A stretch of DNA of 14,446 nucleotides from Brevundimonas sp. UBA7534 (GTDB lineage Bacteria > Pseudomonadota > Alphaproteobacteria > Caulobacterales > Caulobacteraceae). Position 1 is the first letter of the stretch, and every line of letters begins with the position of its first letter. The notes under the pieces were generated by a model. The model searched no databases. It was given only the letters and a program-made list of their open reading frames with translations, and was not told the DNA's origin. A program made the translations under genes and the position numbers. Shown here in pieces: positions 1-6,490 of the stretch. Location of the stretch: positions 5,532-19,977 of the forward strand of contig NZ_DLMO01000176.1 in the NCBI RefSeq assembly GCF_002479325.1, written 5' to 3'.

Positions 1-363
1 GAGACGGGCGGAGGCGACGGGTTCGATCTGGATATCGACGGCCGCGACAGCCACATCTTCTCGGCCGTGGCGGCGATGAACATCGGCTACGGATTCGGGC
101 GGAATGGTTGGATCCGGCCTGAACTGCGTGTCGGCTATCGCCAGAACATCTCGGTCGACGCCGGCGAGACCATCGCCCGCTTCGCCAGCGGCGGGCCGGA
201 CTTCATCCTGACGCCCGACGCGATCGAGGGCGGCGGGCCGATCCTGGGCTTCCGCCTGAACGTCGGCAATGAGCTGGGCATGTTGTCGATCACCGGCGAC
301 GCCGAGCTGCTGGAGGACTACGTCCGCTACTCCCTGCTGCTGCGGGCCAGCTTCCGGTTCTGA
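1..363 (+). CDS. Autotransporter beta-barrel domain, 3' end only
   Basis: This is the C-terminal 120 residues of a protein that begins left of the window; the reading frame is open from base 1. The segment shows alternating hydrophobic and polar residues typical of outer-membrane beta-strands (GYGFGRNGWIRPELRVGYRQ) and ends LLLRASFRF with a terminal Phe. A terminal aromatic residue is the signal that the BAM complex uses to insert barrels. Such a domain is normally the translocation pore of a type V (autotransporter) secreted protein, and the passenger would be encoded upstream. The ATG at 67 is internal to the barrel and is not the start. A strong intrinsic terminator follows 25 bp after the stop. 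It could instead be another outer-membrane barrel family, since only the last strands are visible. Confidence 0.75.
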   Translation, partial: ETGGGDGFDLDIDGRDSHIFSAVAAMNIGYGFGRNGWIRPELRVGYRQNISVDAGETIARFASGGPDFILTPDAIEGGGPILGFRLNVGNELGMLSITGDAELLEDYVRYSLLLRASFRF

Positions 364-387
364 TCGGACCGACGCGAAAGACGAAGG

Positions 388-414
388 CCGCCGGCGCGAT
401 CCGGCGGTCTTTTT
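388..414 (+). terminator. Intrinsic terminator after the autotransporter gene
   Basis: A perfect 7-bp inverted repeat (CCGCCGG, 6-nt loop, CCGGCGG) is followed directly by TCTTTTT. It lies 25 bp past the stop of the barrel gene. The HxlR gene comes from the other strand and stops at 418, so the hairpin may also limit transcription from that side, although it has no T-run in that direction. Confidence 0.85.
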
Positions 415-417
415 CGT

Positions 418-813
418 TCAGGCCGCCCGACTGCGCGAGCGTGCGTCCATCACCGCCTGAAAGTTCAGCTCGGCCCACTCGATCAGCGACAGCAGGGGGC
501 CGGTGAAGCTGCGCCCCAGCGGCGTCAGGGCATAGGTCACGCTGGGCGGCGTGGTCGGCGCGACTTCGCGGCTGACCAAGCCATCGGTCTCCAGCGTCCG
601 CAGGGTCTGGGTCAACATTCGCTTTGAAACATCCGGCACGGCGCGCGACAGGGCGCTGAAACGCATCGGCCCGGCGGCGAGAGCGCCGATCAGCAGCATC
701 GACCAGCGATCCCCCAGGCGATCAAGCATATTGCGAACCGGACACCGCCCGGCGTCGAGCCCCCTCCCTGACCACTGCGTGAACTTGTCGCCCAACCTGT
801 CGTGCGGCTCCAT
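418..813 (-). CDS. HxlR-family redox-type transcriptional regulator (QorR/YtfH-like)
   Basis: This is a 131-residue winged helix-turn-helix protein of the HxlR/MarR-like group. The signature CPVRNMLDRLGDRWSMLLI starts at Cys24, followed by the recognition-helix region MRFSALSRAVPDVSKRMLTQ and the wing TYALTPLGRSF. The single N-terminal Cys next to Pro is the residue that family members (HxlR, YodB, QorR) use to sense electrophiles, quinones or oxidants. The ATG at 813 is chosen because GAGGG lies a few bases upstream; the frame stays open further but would run into the divergent gene. It is divergent from a qorB-type gene with 103 bp between the starts, the same pairing as ytfH/ytfG in E. coli. 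I infer that it represses qorB until quinones or reactive carbonyls modify Cys24. Confidence 0.88.
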   Translation of the reverse strand: MEPHDRLGDKFTQWSGRGLDAGRCPVRNMLDRLGDRWSMLLIGALAAGPMRFSALSRAVPDVSKRMLTQTLRTLETDGLVSREVAPTTPPSVTYALTPLGRSFTGPLLSLIEWAELNFQAVMDARSRSRAA

Positions 814-836
814 CGGTTCCCTCGGCGTAACCTGGT

Positions 837-888
837 GACGGCGAAGTGCCGTCTTCACAGCTGGGCTGATGGTCTCCAAATGAGACCA
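837..888. promoter_or_regulatory. Two dyads between the HxlR gene and qorB (operator candidates)
   Basis: Two perfect inverted repeats lie in the 103-bp divergent spacer. GACGGC-N5-GCCGTC is at 837-853 and TGGTCTC-N5-GAGACCA at 870-888, both with a 5-bp centre. HxlR proteins are dimers that bind such dyads between themselves and a divergent target gene. The second dyad, the longer and nearer to qorB, is the better operator candidate. Binding by the neighbouring regulator is inferred, not shown. Confidence 0.5.
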
Positions 889-916
889 CGTCAACCTTGT
901 CGGACTGGAGATGTCC

Positions 917-1789
917 ATGAGCTCTTCCCCCCGCTTCTTCGTTACCGGCGCGACCGGCGAACTGGGTCGCCGCGTGGTCGCCGCGCTGGCGCAGCGCGTC
1001 GATCCCGCCTCCATCGTCGCCATCGTGCGTGACCCGGAGCGCGCCAAGGCCCTTCTTGCGCCGGGCGTGGGCGTTCGTGTCGGCGACTACGCCGCCCCTG
1101 AAACGCTGGCGAGTGCGTTCGACGGCGCGGAACGGCTGCTGCTGATCTCGTCCAACGCCGTGGGCCAACGCGTGCCGCAGCATCGCAACGTGATCGAGGC
1201 GGCCCGCCGCGCGGGCGTGTCGCGTCTGGCCTACACCAGCCTCCTGCACGCCAAGACCTCGTCCCTGGGCCTGGCGGACGAGCATCGCCAGACCGAAGCC
1301 CTGATCGCCGAGAGCGGCCTGGCGCATACCCTGCTCCGGAACGGCTGGTACACGGAGAACTACGCCGCCTCCATTCCCTCGGCGCTGAAGCATGGGGCGC
1401 TCATCGGCGCGGCGGGCAACGGGCGCATCTCGGCGGCGACGCGCCAGGACTACGCCGAGGCCGCGGCCGTCGCCCTGCTCGACGATGAGGCGGGACAGCG
1501 AGAGGTCTTGGAACTGGCGGGCGACGAGGCCTTCACCCTGGCGGAGTTCGCCGCCGAACTGTCGCGCCAGGCCGGACGCGACCTCCCCTATATCGACATG
1601 AGCGAGGCCGACTATCGCGCCGCCCTGCTCGGCGCGGGGCTGCCGGAGCCGATCGCCGCCATGCTGGCGAACTCCGACCGCGGCGCGGCCGAGGGCGGCT
1701 TGTTCGATGACGGACGGCGGATGTCGCAACTTCTGGGTCGACCGACCACGCCCTTCGCCCAGGCCATCGCCGACGCCCTGCGTGGCTGA
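917..1789 (+). CDS. qorB: NAD(P)H:quinone oxidoreductase, QorB/NmrA-like SDR
   Basis: This is a 290-residue atypical short-chain dehydrogenase of the NmrA type. It begins with a Rossmann nucleotide-binding loop (FVTGATGELGRRV, residues 7-19). Blocks such as LLLISSNAVGQRVPQHRNV, AYTSLLHA, LGLADEHRQTE, LLRNGWYTENY and GGLFDDGRRMSQLLGRPTT follow closely what I recall of E. coli QorB (YtfG, 286 residues), which reduces quinones with NADPH in the cytoplasm. There are two in-frame ATGs, at 911 and 917. GGAG at 907-910 is properly spaced only from 917, so that start is used. The gene is divergent from an HxlR regulator, as ytfG is from ytfH, which implies induction by quinones or related electrophiles. 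Confidence 0.9.
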   Translation: MSSSPRFFVTGATGELGRRVVAALAQRVDPASIVAIVRDPERAKALLAPGVGVRVGDYAAPETLASAFDGAERLLLISSNAVGQRVPQHRNVIEAARRAGVSRLAYTSLLHAKTSSLGLADEHRQTEALIAESGLAHTLLRNGWYTENYAASIPSALKHGALIGAAGNGRISAATRQDYAEAAAVALLDDEAGQREVLELAGDEAFTLAEFAAELSRQAGRDLPYIDMSEADYRAALLGAGLPEPIAAMLANSDRGAAEGGLFDDGRRMSQLLGRPTTPFAQAIADALRG

Positions 1790-1798
1790 GCCGGAAGC

Positions 1799-1828
1799 GG
1801 GGGCCGTCGCGGCCGCGCGGCGGCCCCC
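1799..1828. terminator. GC-rich hairpin between qorB and tRNA-Val
   Basis: GGGGGCCG and CGGCCCCC form an 8-bp stem around a 14-nt centre that can itself fold (CGCGGCCGCG). It starts 10 bp past the qorB stop and lies just past the 3' end of the convergent tRNA-Val. Neither side has a T-run, so intrinsic termination is uncertain; a role as a transcript-end stabiliser is equally possible. Confidence 0.4.
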
Positions 1829-1836
1829 TGAGGACT

Positions 1837-1913
1837 TGGTGGGCGGCGAGGGGTTCGAACCCCCGACCCCCTCGGTGTAAACGAGGTGCTCTGACCAGCT
1901 GAGCTAGCCGCCC
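1837..1913 (-). tRNA. tRNA-Val(UAC)
   Basis: Read on the minus strand, this folds into a full cloverleaf: a 7-bp acceptor stem GGGCGGC/GCCGCCC, a D-arm with TAGCTCAGCTGGTCAGAGCA, an anticodon stem CCTCG/CGAGG with loop TTTACAC (anticodon TAC, complement of 1877-1879), a T-loop with GTTCGAA, and an encoded CCA (1837-1839). The length is 77 nt including CCA. It lies just downstream of the HU gene on the same strand. Confidence 0.97.
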
Positions 1914-1944
1914 GAATGCGAGCCGGGCTTATGCCCGTCGCGCC

Positions 1945-2220
1945 CTAGCCGTTCAAGGCGCTTTTCAGCCCCTCACCGGGACGAAAGCGCGCGGTGCGCG
2001 AGGCGGGGCGGGCCACCGCCTGTCCGGTCTGGGGGTTGCGCGCCACGCCGGCCTTGCGGTCCACGGCGACAAAACTGCCGAAGCCGACCAGGCGCACGTC
2101 GCGGCCGTGGGTCAGCGCCTCCACCACGCCGTCGGTGAAGGCCTCCAGCGCCGCCTTGGCCTGATCGCGGCTGATGTCCGCCGCCGTGGCCATGCGGCCG
2201 ATCAATTCCGTCCTGGTCAT
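1945..2220 (-). CDS. hup: Nucleoid protein HU
   Basis: This is a 91-residue HU/IHF-family protein, the usual length for HU. The order is typical: helical N-terminus MTRTELIGRMATAADISRDQA, a helix ending in the turn VRLVGFGSF (residues about 42-50), then the flexible DNA-embracing arm with ARNPQTGQAV (about 59-68, containing the conserved RNP), and a C-terminal helix with FRPGEGLKSAL. It binds and bends DNA without strict sequence specificity and compacts the chromosome. It lies directly downstream of lon, an arrangement known in several proteobacteria. It has its own promoter candidate at 2248-2276, and a strong terminator separates it from lon. IHF subunits are excluded by length and the arm sequence. 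Confidence 0.96.
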   Translation of the reverse strand: MTRTELIGRMATAADISRDQAKAALEAFTDGVVEALTHGRDVRLVGFGSFVAVDRKAGVARNPQTGQAVARPASRTARFRPGEGLKSALNG

Positions 2221-2247
2221 CGCATCCCCACAGCCTGCAAGCGAATC

Positions 2248-2276
2248 ACTAAACGGCCTAACGCCGGCCAGGTCAA
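2248..2276 (-). promoter_or_regulatory. Candidate sigma-70 promoter of the HU gene
   Basis: On the minus strand, TTGACC (complement of 2271-2276) and TTTAGT (complement of 2248-2253) are separated by exactly 17 bp. The -10 box lies 27 bp upstream of the HU start. The -35 match is 5 of 6 and the -10 match 4 of 6. The -35 box overlaps the T-run of the lon terminator. Confidence 0.6.
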
Positions 2277-2312
2277 AAACGAAAGCGCCGCCGGGACGGA
2301 TCCCGGCGGCGC
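2275..2312 (-). terminator. Intrinsic terminator of lon
   Basis: A perfect 11-bp inverted repeat (2285-2295 with 2302-2312, GCGCCGCCGGG and its complement, 6-nt loop) lies 23 bp past the lon stop. Read on the minus strand it is followed by TTTCGTTTTT. This is a textbook strong terminator that uncouples lon from the HU gene. Confidence 0.92.
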
Positions 2313-2335
2313 ATCAAGGTCGATCAAGGGCCGGA

Positions 2336-4735
2336 TCAGTGGCTGACCGACACCGTGGCCGGGTCGGTCGTCGCCGGGGCCGGCGCGGGCAGAGGCTCGG
2401 CCGCCTCGTCCCATTCCACCGGCGTCAGCGAACCGGTCAGGGCCCACTTCAGCGCCTCGTCGGCGGTCGAGATCGGCACGATCTCCAGAGCCGACTTCAC
2501 ATTGTCCGGCACGTCGGCCAGGTCCTTCTCGTTCTCCTGCGGGATCAGCACCGTCTTGACGCCCGAGCGGAGCGCCGCGAGCAGCTTTTCCTTCAAGCCA
2601 CCGATGGCGGTGACGCGGCCGCGCAAGGTGATCTCGCCGGTCATGGCGATGTCCTTGCGGATCGGGATGCCGGTCAGCACCGAGACCATCGCCACCGTCA
2701 TGGCGACGCCGGCGGACGGACCGTCCTTGGGCGTGGCGCCGTCCGGCACGTGGACGTGGATGTCAGTCTTCTCGAACACCGGCGGCTTGACGCCGAAGGC
2801 CAGCGCCCGCGAGCGGACATAGGACGCCGCCGCCGAGATCGACTCCTTCATCACGTCCTTCAGGTTGCCTGTCACGGTCATGCGACCGCGGCCGGGCATC
2901 TTGATCGCCTCGATGGTCAGGATGTCGCCACCGAATTCGGTCCAGGCCAGGCCGGTGACGATGCCGACCTGATCCTCCTCGTCCGTCTCGCCATAACGGA
3001 ACTTCTTGACGCCCGCGTATTCGGCCAGCTTGTCCGCATCCACGGTGATGGAGATCGCCTTGGTCTTGGCCATCTCGCGCACGGCCTTACGGGCCAGTCC
3101 GCCCAGGGCGCGCTCCAGAGAGCGAACCCCGGCCTCGCGGGTGTAATAGCGGATCAGGTCGCGGATGGTCTCGTCCGGCACGATCAGTTCGCCGTCCTTC
3201 AGGCCGTGGTCTTGCAGTTGCTTGGGCAGGACGTGGCGCTTGGCGATCTCGACCTTCTCGTCCTCGGTGTAGCCCGACACGCGGATGATCTCCATCCGGT
3301 CCATCAGCGGCTGCGGCATGTTCAGGCTGTTCGCGGTCGTCACGAACATGACCTGGGACAGGTCGTAGTCCACCTCCAGATAGTGGTCGCCGAAGGTCGA
3401 GTTCTGCGCCGGGTCCAGCACCTCCAGCAGGGCCGAGGACGGGTCGCCGCGCCAGTCGGCGCCAAGCTTGTCGATCTCGTCCAGCAGGACGAAGGCGTTG
3501 GTCGTCTTGGCCTTCTTCATCGACTGGATGATCTTGCCGGGCATGGAGCCGATGTAGGTCCGGCGGTGGCCGCGGATCTCGCTCTCGTCGCGCACGCCGC
3601 CGAGTGACATACGGACGTATTCGCGGCCCGTGGCTTTCGCGATGGACTTGGCCAGCGAGGTCTTGCCGACGCCCGGCGGGCCGACCAGACACAGGATCGG
3701 GCCCTTCAGGCTGCCGGTGCGCGCCTGCACCGCCAGATACTCGATGATCCGCTCCTTGACCTTCTCAAGCCCGAAGTGATCCTCTTCCAGGATGTCCTCG
3801 GCCTTCTGCAGGTCGATCGGCTTCTGCTTCGCCTTGCCCCACGGCACGGACAGCAGCCAGTCCAGATAGTTCCGCACGACGGTCGATTCCGCCGACATCG
3901 GGCTCATGTTGCGCAGCTTCTTGACCTCGGCCTCGGCCTTGGTGCGGGCTTCCTTGGACAGGCGCGTCTTACGGATGCGCTTCTCCAGCTCCATGATTTC
4001 GTCGCGCGCGTCGTCGGTCTCGCCCAGCTCGCGTTGGATCGCCTTCATCTGCTCGTTCAGATAATACTCGCGCTGGGTCTTCTCCATCTGGCGCTTCACG
4101 CGCGAGCGGATCTTCTTCTCGACCTGCAGGACGCTGATCTCGCCCTCCATCAGGCCATAGACCTTCTCCAGGCGCTTGGGCACCTCGATGGTCTCCAGCA
4201 GGCCCTGCTTGTCGCTGATCTTGACCGACAGGTGGGCGGCGACGGAGTCGGCCAGCTTGGAGGCGTCGGTGATCTGAGGAATGGAGCTGAGGGCCTCGGG
4301 CGGCACCTTCTTGTTCAGCTTCACATAGTTCTCGAACTGCTCGACCACGGCACGCAGCATCGCCTCCGACTGGGCGGTGTCGCCCGGCTCGTCGGCGATC
4401 TCCTCGCATTCGGCCTCGAAATAGTCGGCGCGGTCGGTGAAGCGCGTCAGGCGCGCCCTGCCCTTGCCCTCGACCAGCACCTTGACGGTGCCGTCAGGCA
4501 GCTTGAGCAGCTGCAGGACGCTGGCCAACACGCCCGTGGGATAGATGGCGTCGGGGGCCGGATCGTCGTCCACCGAGTTCTTTTGGGTGGCCAGCAGGAT
4601 CTGCTTTTCGCCCTTCATGATCTCGTCGAGCGCCTTGACCGACTTCTCGCGACCCACGAACAGCGGCACGACCATATGCGGAAAGACCACGATGTCTCTC
4701 AGCGGCAGGACGGGCAGGATTTTCGTCTCGGACAT
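2336..4735 (-). CDS. lon: ATP-dependent protease Lon
   Basis: This is a 799-residue cytoplasmic AAA+ serine protease (type LonA). It degrades misfolded proteins and short-lived regulators; in Caulobacter its known substrates include DnaA and CcrM. The domain order is complete: an N-terminal substrate domain starting LPVLPLRDIVVFPHM; a charged coiled-coil middle (about 190-280); the AAA+ module with Walker A GPPGVGKT (Lys358) and Walker B VLLDEID; then the protease domain with catalytic Ser674 in KDGPSAG and Lys717 in GGLKEK. The spacing of the dyad (43 residues) equals that of E. coli Ser679/Lys722. The start at 4735 has AGGAG 9 bases upstream. The C-terminus ends in a short Ala/Pro-rich tail. 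The gene is monocistronic: its own terminator follows, and a heat-shock-like promoter candidate lies upstream. Confidence 0.98.
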   Translation of the reverse strand: MSETKILPVLPLRDIVVFPHMVVPLFVGREKSVKALDEIMKGEKQILLATQKNSVDDDPAPDAIYPTGVLASVLQLLKLPDGTVKVLVEGKGRARLTRFTDRADYFEAECEEIADEPGDTAQSEAMLRAVVEQFENYVKLNKKVPPEALSSIPQITDASKLADSVAAHLSVKISDKQGLLETIEVPKRLEKVYGLMEGEISVLQVEKKIRSRVKRQMEKTQREYYLNEQMKAIQRELGETDDARDEIMELEKRIRKTRLSKEARTKAEAEVKKLRNMSPMSAESTVVRNYLDWLLSVPWGKAKQKPIDLQKAEDILEEDHFGLEKVKERIIEYLAVQARTGSLKGPILCLVGPPGVGKTSLAKSIAKATGREYVRMSLGGVRDESEIRGHRRTYIGSMPGKIIQSMKKAKTTNAFVLLDEIDKLGADWRGDPSSALLEVLDPAQNSTFGDHYLEVDYDLSQVMFVTTANSLNMPQPLMDRMEIIRVSGYTEDEKVEIAKRHVLPKQLQDHGLKDGELIVPDETIRDLIRYYTREAGVRSLERALGGLARKAVREMAKTKAISITVDADKLAEYAGVKKFRYGETDEEDQVGIVTGLAWTEFGGDILTIEAIKMPGRGRMTVTGNLKDVMKESISAAASYVRSRALAFGVKPPVFEKTDIHVHVPDGATPKDGPSAGVAMTVAMVSVLTGIPIRKDIAMTGEITLRGRVTAIGGLKEKLLAALRSGVKTVLIPQENEKDLADVPDNVKSALEIVPISTADEALKWALTGSLTPVEWDEAAEPLPAPAPATTDPATVSVSH

Positions 4736-4844
4736 GATGCATAACTCCTGGGCCCTTGATGATCTCCGGCCCGCCGCGACGCCTGCTCCTGCGAAATGCT
4801 TCGGCGGTTCGTCGCGGCCCGTCGATTCCGACGGCGTTCGAGGG

Positions 4845-4875
4845 AGTATGTGGTTCGCACGTCGCCGGGTTCAAG
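4845..4875 (-). promoter_or_regulatory. Candidate lon promoter, possibly RpoH type
   Basis: On the minus strand CTTGAAC (complement of 4869-4875) is followed after 18 bp by CATACT (complement of 4845-4850). It lies 110 bp upstream of the lon start. CTTGAA is the -35 core of RpoH (sigma-32) promoters and lon is commonly a heat-shock gene, but the -10 is only loosely like the alphaproteobacterial consensus. A vegetative TTGAAC-N18-CATACT promoter is the alternative reading. Confidence 0.4.
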
Positions 4876-4944
4876 CGTCGCCGGCGAACCGCCCACATGC
4901 ACGTGACGGAGGCGGCGGGTCGGCGGCAGGCCGTGCGCCGCCGC

Positions 4945-4980
4945 TTGCCCGGCGCCGCCTGCATCTGTAGAGCAGGCGGC
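4945..4980 (+). promoter_or_regulatory. tRNA-Leu upstream region with promoter-like boxes and a perfect dyad
   Basis: TTGCCC (4945-4950) and TGTAGA (4966-4971) are weak -35/-10 candidates with a 15-bp gap. A perfect 9-bp inverted repeat, GCCGCCTGC-N9-GCAGGCGGC (4954-4980), overlaps the -10 and ends 3 bp before the tRNA. It may form a leader hairpin or be a protein site. Both readings are tentative. Confidence 0.3.
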
Positions 4981-4983
4981 GTC

Positions 4984-5066
4984 GCGGCTATGGCGAAATT
5001 GGTAGACGCAGCAGGTTTAGGTCCTGCCGGGAGACCGTGGGGGTTCGAGTCCCTCTAGCCGCACCA
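4984..5066 (+). tRNA. tRNA-Leu(UAG)
   Basis: The acceptor stem GCGGCTA pairs with TAGCCGC. The D-arm has TGGCGAAATTGGTAGACGCA as usual for leucine tRNAs. The anticodon stem GCAGG/CCTGC carries loop TTTAGGT (anticodon TAG at 5018-5020). A variable arm, a T-loop with GTTCGAG and an encoded CCA follow. It is a class II tRNA, 83 nt with CCA. It ends 13 bp from the stop of the convergent dps gene. Confidence 0.97.
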
Positions 5067-5079
5067 TCTCGAGGCGAAG

Positions 5080-5595
5080 TCAGGCGTTGCCGCGACGACC
5101 GGCCTCGAACAGGAACCAGACGCGCTTTTCGCTCTCGTCGATCCAGTTCTCCAGCAGGCTGGCGGTGGCGACGTCGTTGTGTTCGTCGCACAGATCGTGG
5201 ACCTCGCGCATCCAGCCGACCAGCTCGTTGTTGTCGTCACGGAGCTCGGCCAGCATGTCGAACGGATCGACGTAGTCGGCGTCGTTGTCGAGAATGCGCT
5301 GCTCGCCGGCGATCTGGCCGATGGAGCGCAGAGTCACGCCGCCGATCTTGCGCGCCCGTTCGGCGATCGGATCGGTCATGGCGAACAGTTCGGCCGCCTG
5401 CTCGTCCAGCAAAAGGTGGAAGTCGCGGAAATGCGGACCCGACACGTGCCAGTGGAAGTTCTTGGTCTTCAGGTAGAGGGCGAAGACATCGGCCAGCAGG
5501 CCGGTCAGCGCTGCGGAAATGTCGCGGGTCGCCTCCTCCGACAGGCTGGTGGGGGTTCTCAGCGGCGCCAGGCGCCGGTCGTGCGCGTCAGCCAT
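5080..5595 (-). CDS. dps: Dps-family DNA-binding ferritin
   Basis: This is a 171-residue ferritin-like protein. The family core KNFHWHVSGPHFRDFHLLLD (from about residue 44), followed by EQAAELF, gives the His, Asp and Glu residues of the intersubunit ferroxidase centre. Dps assembles as a dodecamer, oxidises Fe(II) with hydrogen peroxide and stores iron, so it protects DNA from Fenton damage; many members also bind DNA. The N-terminus (MADAHDRRLAPLRTPTSL) has only a few basic residues, so strong DNA binding is not assured. The ATG at 5595 is chosen because GAGGAGATT lies just upstream; an upstream in-frame TTG would leave that site inside the gene. It is single-gene and convergent with tRNA-Leu. 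I see no convincing OxyR or Fur box upstream. Confidence 0.93.
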   Translation of the reverse strand: MADAHDRRLAPLRTPTSLSEEATRDISAALTGLLADVFALYLKTKNFHWHVSGPHFRDFHLLLDEQAAELFAMTDPIAERARKIGGVTLRSIGQIAGEQRILDNDADYVDPFDMLAELRDDNNELVGWMREVHDLCDEHNDVATASLLENWIDESEKRVWFLFEAGRRGNA

Positions 5596-5748
5596 GATCC
5601 AATCTCCTCGGCTCAATCCTGCGGTCTAGCTAAGCAGCAGATCGCGGCGGCGAAAGCCCTGACATGGGTCAATTCTGCTTATGCCGGCCATCAGGCGCAT
5701 CGATGCAGCGCGCCGCGAGAAACGCTTCGTCAGGCGACGCGTTCACCG

Positions 5749-5946
5749 ATGATGGAAACCGACGAAGACACCGCCCGGAAAATCGCGCGCAAGCCGGGAA
5801 TGCCGCCTATCGACGTCGACTACACCAGCCCGGACGAGAAGATCGCCCGCAGCGCCTTTCGCGTGTCCGCCACCGCCATCGGAGTCGCCGCCTTGGTCAT
5901 CGCGGCGCTGATCGCGCTGTTCCTGTGGTGGAGCCCGACGGCCTGA
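5749..5946 (+). CDS. Small single-helix membrane protein, unknown
   Basis: This is a 65-residue protein with a charged N-terminal half (MMETDEDTARKIARKPGMPP) and one long hydrophobic stretch (IGVAALVIAALIALFLWW, about residues 43-60) near the C-terminus. It looks like a small inner-membrane protein with its N-terminus in the cytoplasm. I do not recognise a family; it lacks the signature of the small aa3 oxidase subunit. Two tandem ATGs (5749, 5752) are possible starts and no clear ribosome site is seen, which lowers confidence. It is the last gene before the tRNA-Gln fragment and would be the last host gene before the integrated element. Confidence 0.5.
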   Translation: MMETDEDTARKIARKPGMPPIDVDYTSPDEKIARSAFRVSATAIGVAALVIAALIALFLWWSPTA

Positions 5947-6021
5947 GGTTGCACGATCGGCGCAAGGCGCGCTGGATCACCCGAGCGGGCTGCGTCTTAC
6001 GTCCTGTCGGGAGGACCGAGA

Positions 6022-6065
6022 TGGCTGGGGAACTAGGACTCGAACCTAGAATGACGGTACCAAAA
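6022..6065 (-). other. 3' half of tRNA-Gln: integration (att) site remnant
   Basis: Read on the minus strand, the 44 bases run from the anticodon loop (TTTTGGTACCGTC, containing the Gln anticodon TTG) through the T-arm (CTAGGTTCGAGTCCTAG) and the acceptor 3' strand TTCCCCA to an encoded CCA-end (GCCA). The 5' half is missing: the expected anticodon stem and D-arm are replaced by unrelated AT-rich sequence from 6066. This is how an attachment core looks after a tyrosine integrase inserts an element into a tRNA 3' half. The flank on the low-coordinate side is host, so the element lies to the right. No second copy is in the window. Confidence 0.85.
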
Positions 6066-6253
6066 TCTGAAATCTCTGAAGAAGAAACAGACACTTAGGC
6101 TGTAAAACCCCGGCTATCCGAACCTAGTGAAATCAATGACTTAGCAAGACGATGTAAAACGCCATGAGCGGTCAGATTTTACGATTTGGCGGCGCGGAGA
6201 GGACTCGGTGGTCCTCTCAATCGCGAAACTGGCGCGGGCCCGTAGAGATCAGA
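6066..6253. other. AT-richer junction sequence inside the presumed element
   Basis: There is no gene here. The segment is clearly less GC-rich than its flanks up to about 6190. It carries CGAACCTAG (6119-6127), a direct repeat of nine bases of the tRNA fragment's T-arm (6041-6049), and a GTAAAA/TTTTAC inverted repeat around 6150-6185. Integrase arm-type sites often lie in such places, but nothing here proves that. Confidence 0.3.
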
Positions 6254-6490
6254 TCACCGTCCGACCGCTTCCTGAAGGAGCGGTTTGCCCGTGGAAGCCA
6301 GCCACTCCCGGAATGTCTTCAGCGACCCGAACTCGGCGTTCAGCGCCGCTATATCGGCCGCTGTCCCTATACGACCTTCGTCAAACAGTTCGGCAGTCCG
6401 ACCGAAAAAGACATCTGAGGCGAGGATCTCCGGCGCAAAACGCTCGTAGACGATAAGGCGCCCTGCCGCCGCGGTTAAGGCTGCGATGTC
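6254..6490 (-). pseudogene. C-terminal fragment of an unknown protein
   Basis: An open frame on the minus strand ends at TGA (complement of 6254-6256) and encodes about 75 residues with protein-like composition, for example GRLIVYERFAPEILASDVFF and IAALNAEFGSLKTFREWLAS. It has no ATG, GTG or TTG start anywhere: the frame runs back into the end of the DUF3307 gene and hits a stop at 6560. This suggests the 3' end of a gene whose front was lost, joined at or near the end of the DUF3307 gene (stop at 6489). I do not recognise the family. It could be non-coding by chance. Confidence 0.4.

Noticed and set aside
722..1729. 335-codon open frame on the minus strand
   Set aside because: It is antisense to qorB and overlaps the HxlR gene; the composition is that of a shadow frame.
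1924..1937. CGGGC-TTAT-GCCCG hairpin after the HU gene
   Set aside because: The stem is only 5 bp and has no T-run in the HU direction, so it is too weak to call a terminator.
2174..3607. Long open frame (477 codons) on the plus strand
   Set aside because: It is antisense to lon, rich in Arg, His, Leu and Asp as expected for a mirror of a GC-rich gene, with no domain.
3776..4744. 322-codon open frame on the plus strand
   Set aside because: It is antisense to the 5' part of lon, with low-complexity Leu/Gln/His sequence and no motif.
5179..5748. N-terminal extension of the small membrane protein to 255 residues
   Set aside because: The extension runs antisense through dps; only the part from 5749 has a plausible membrane-protein composition.
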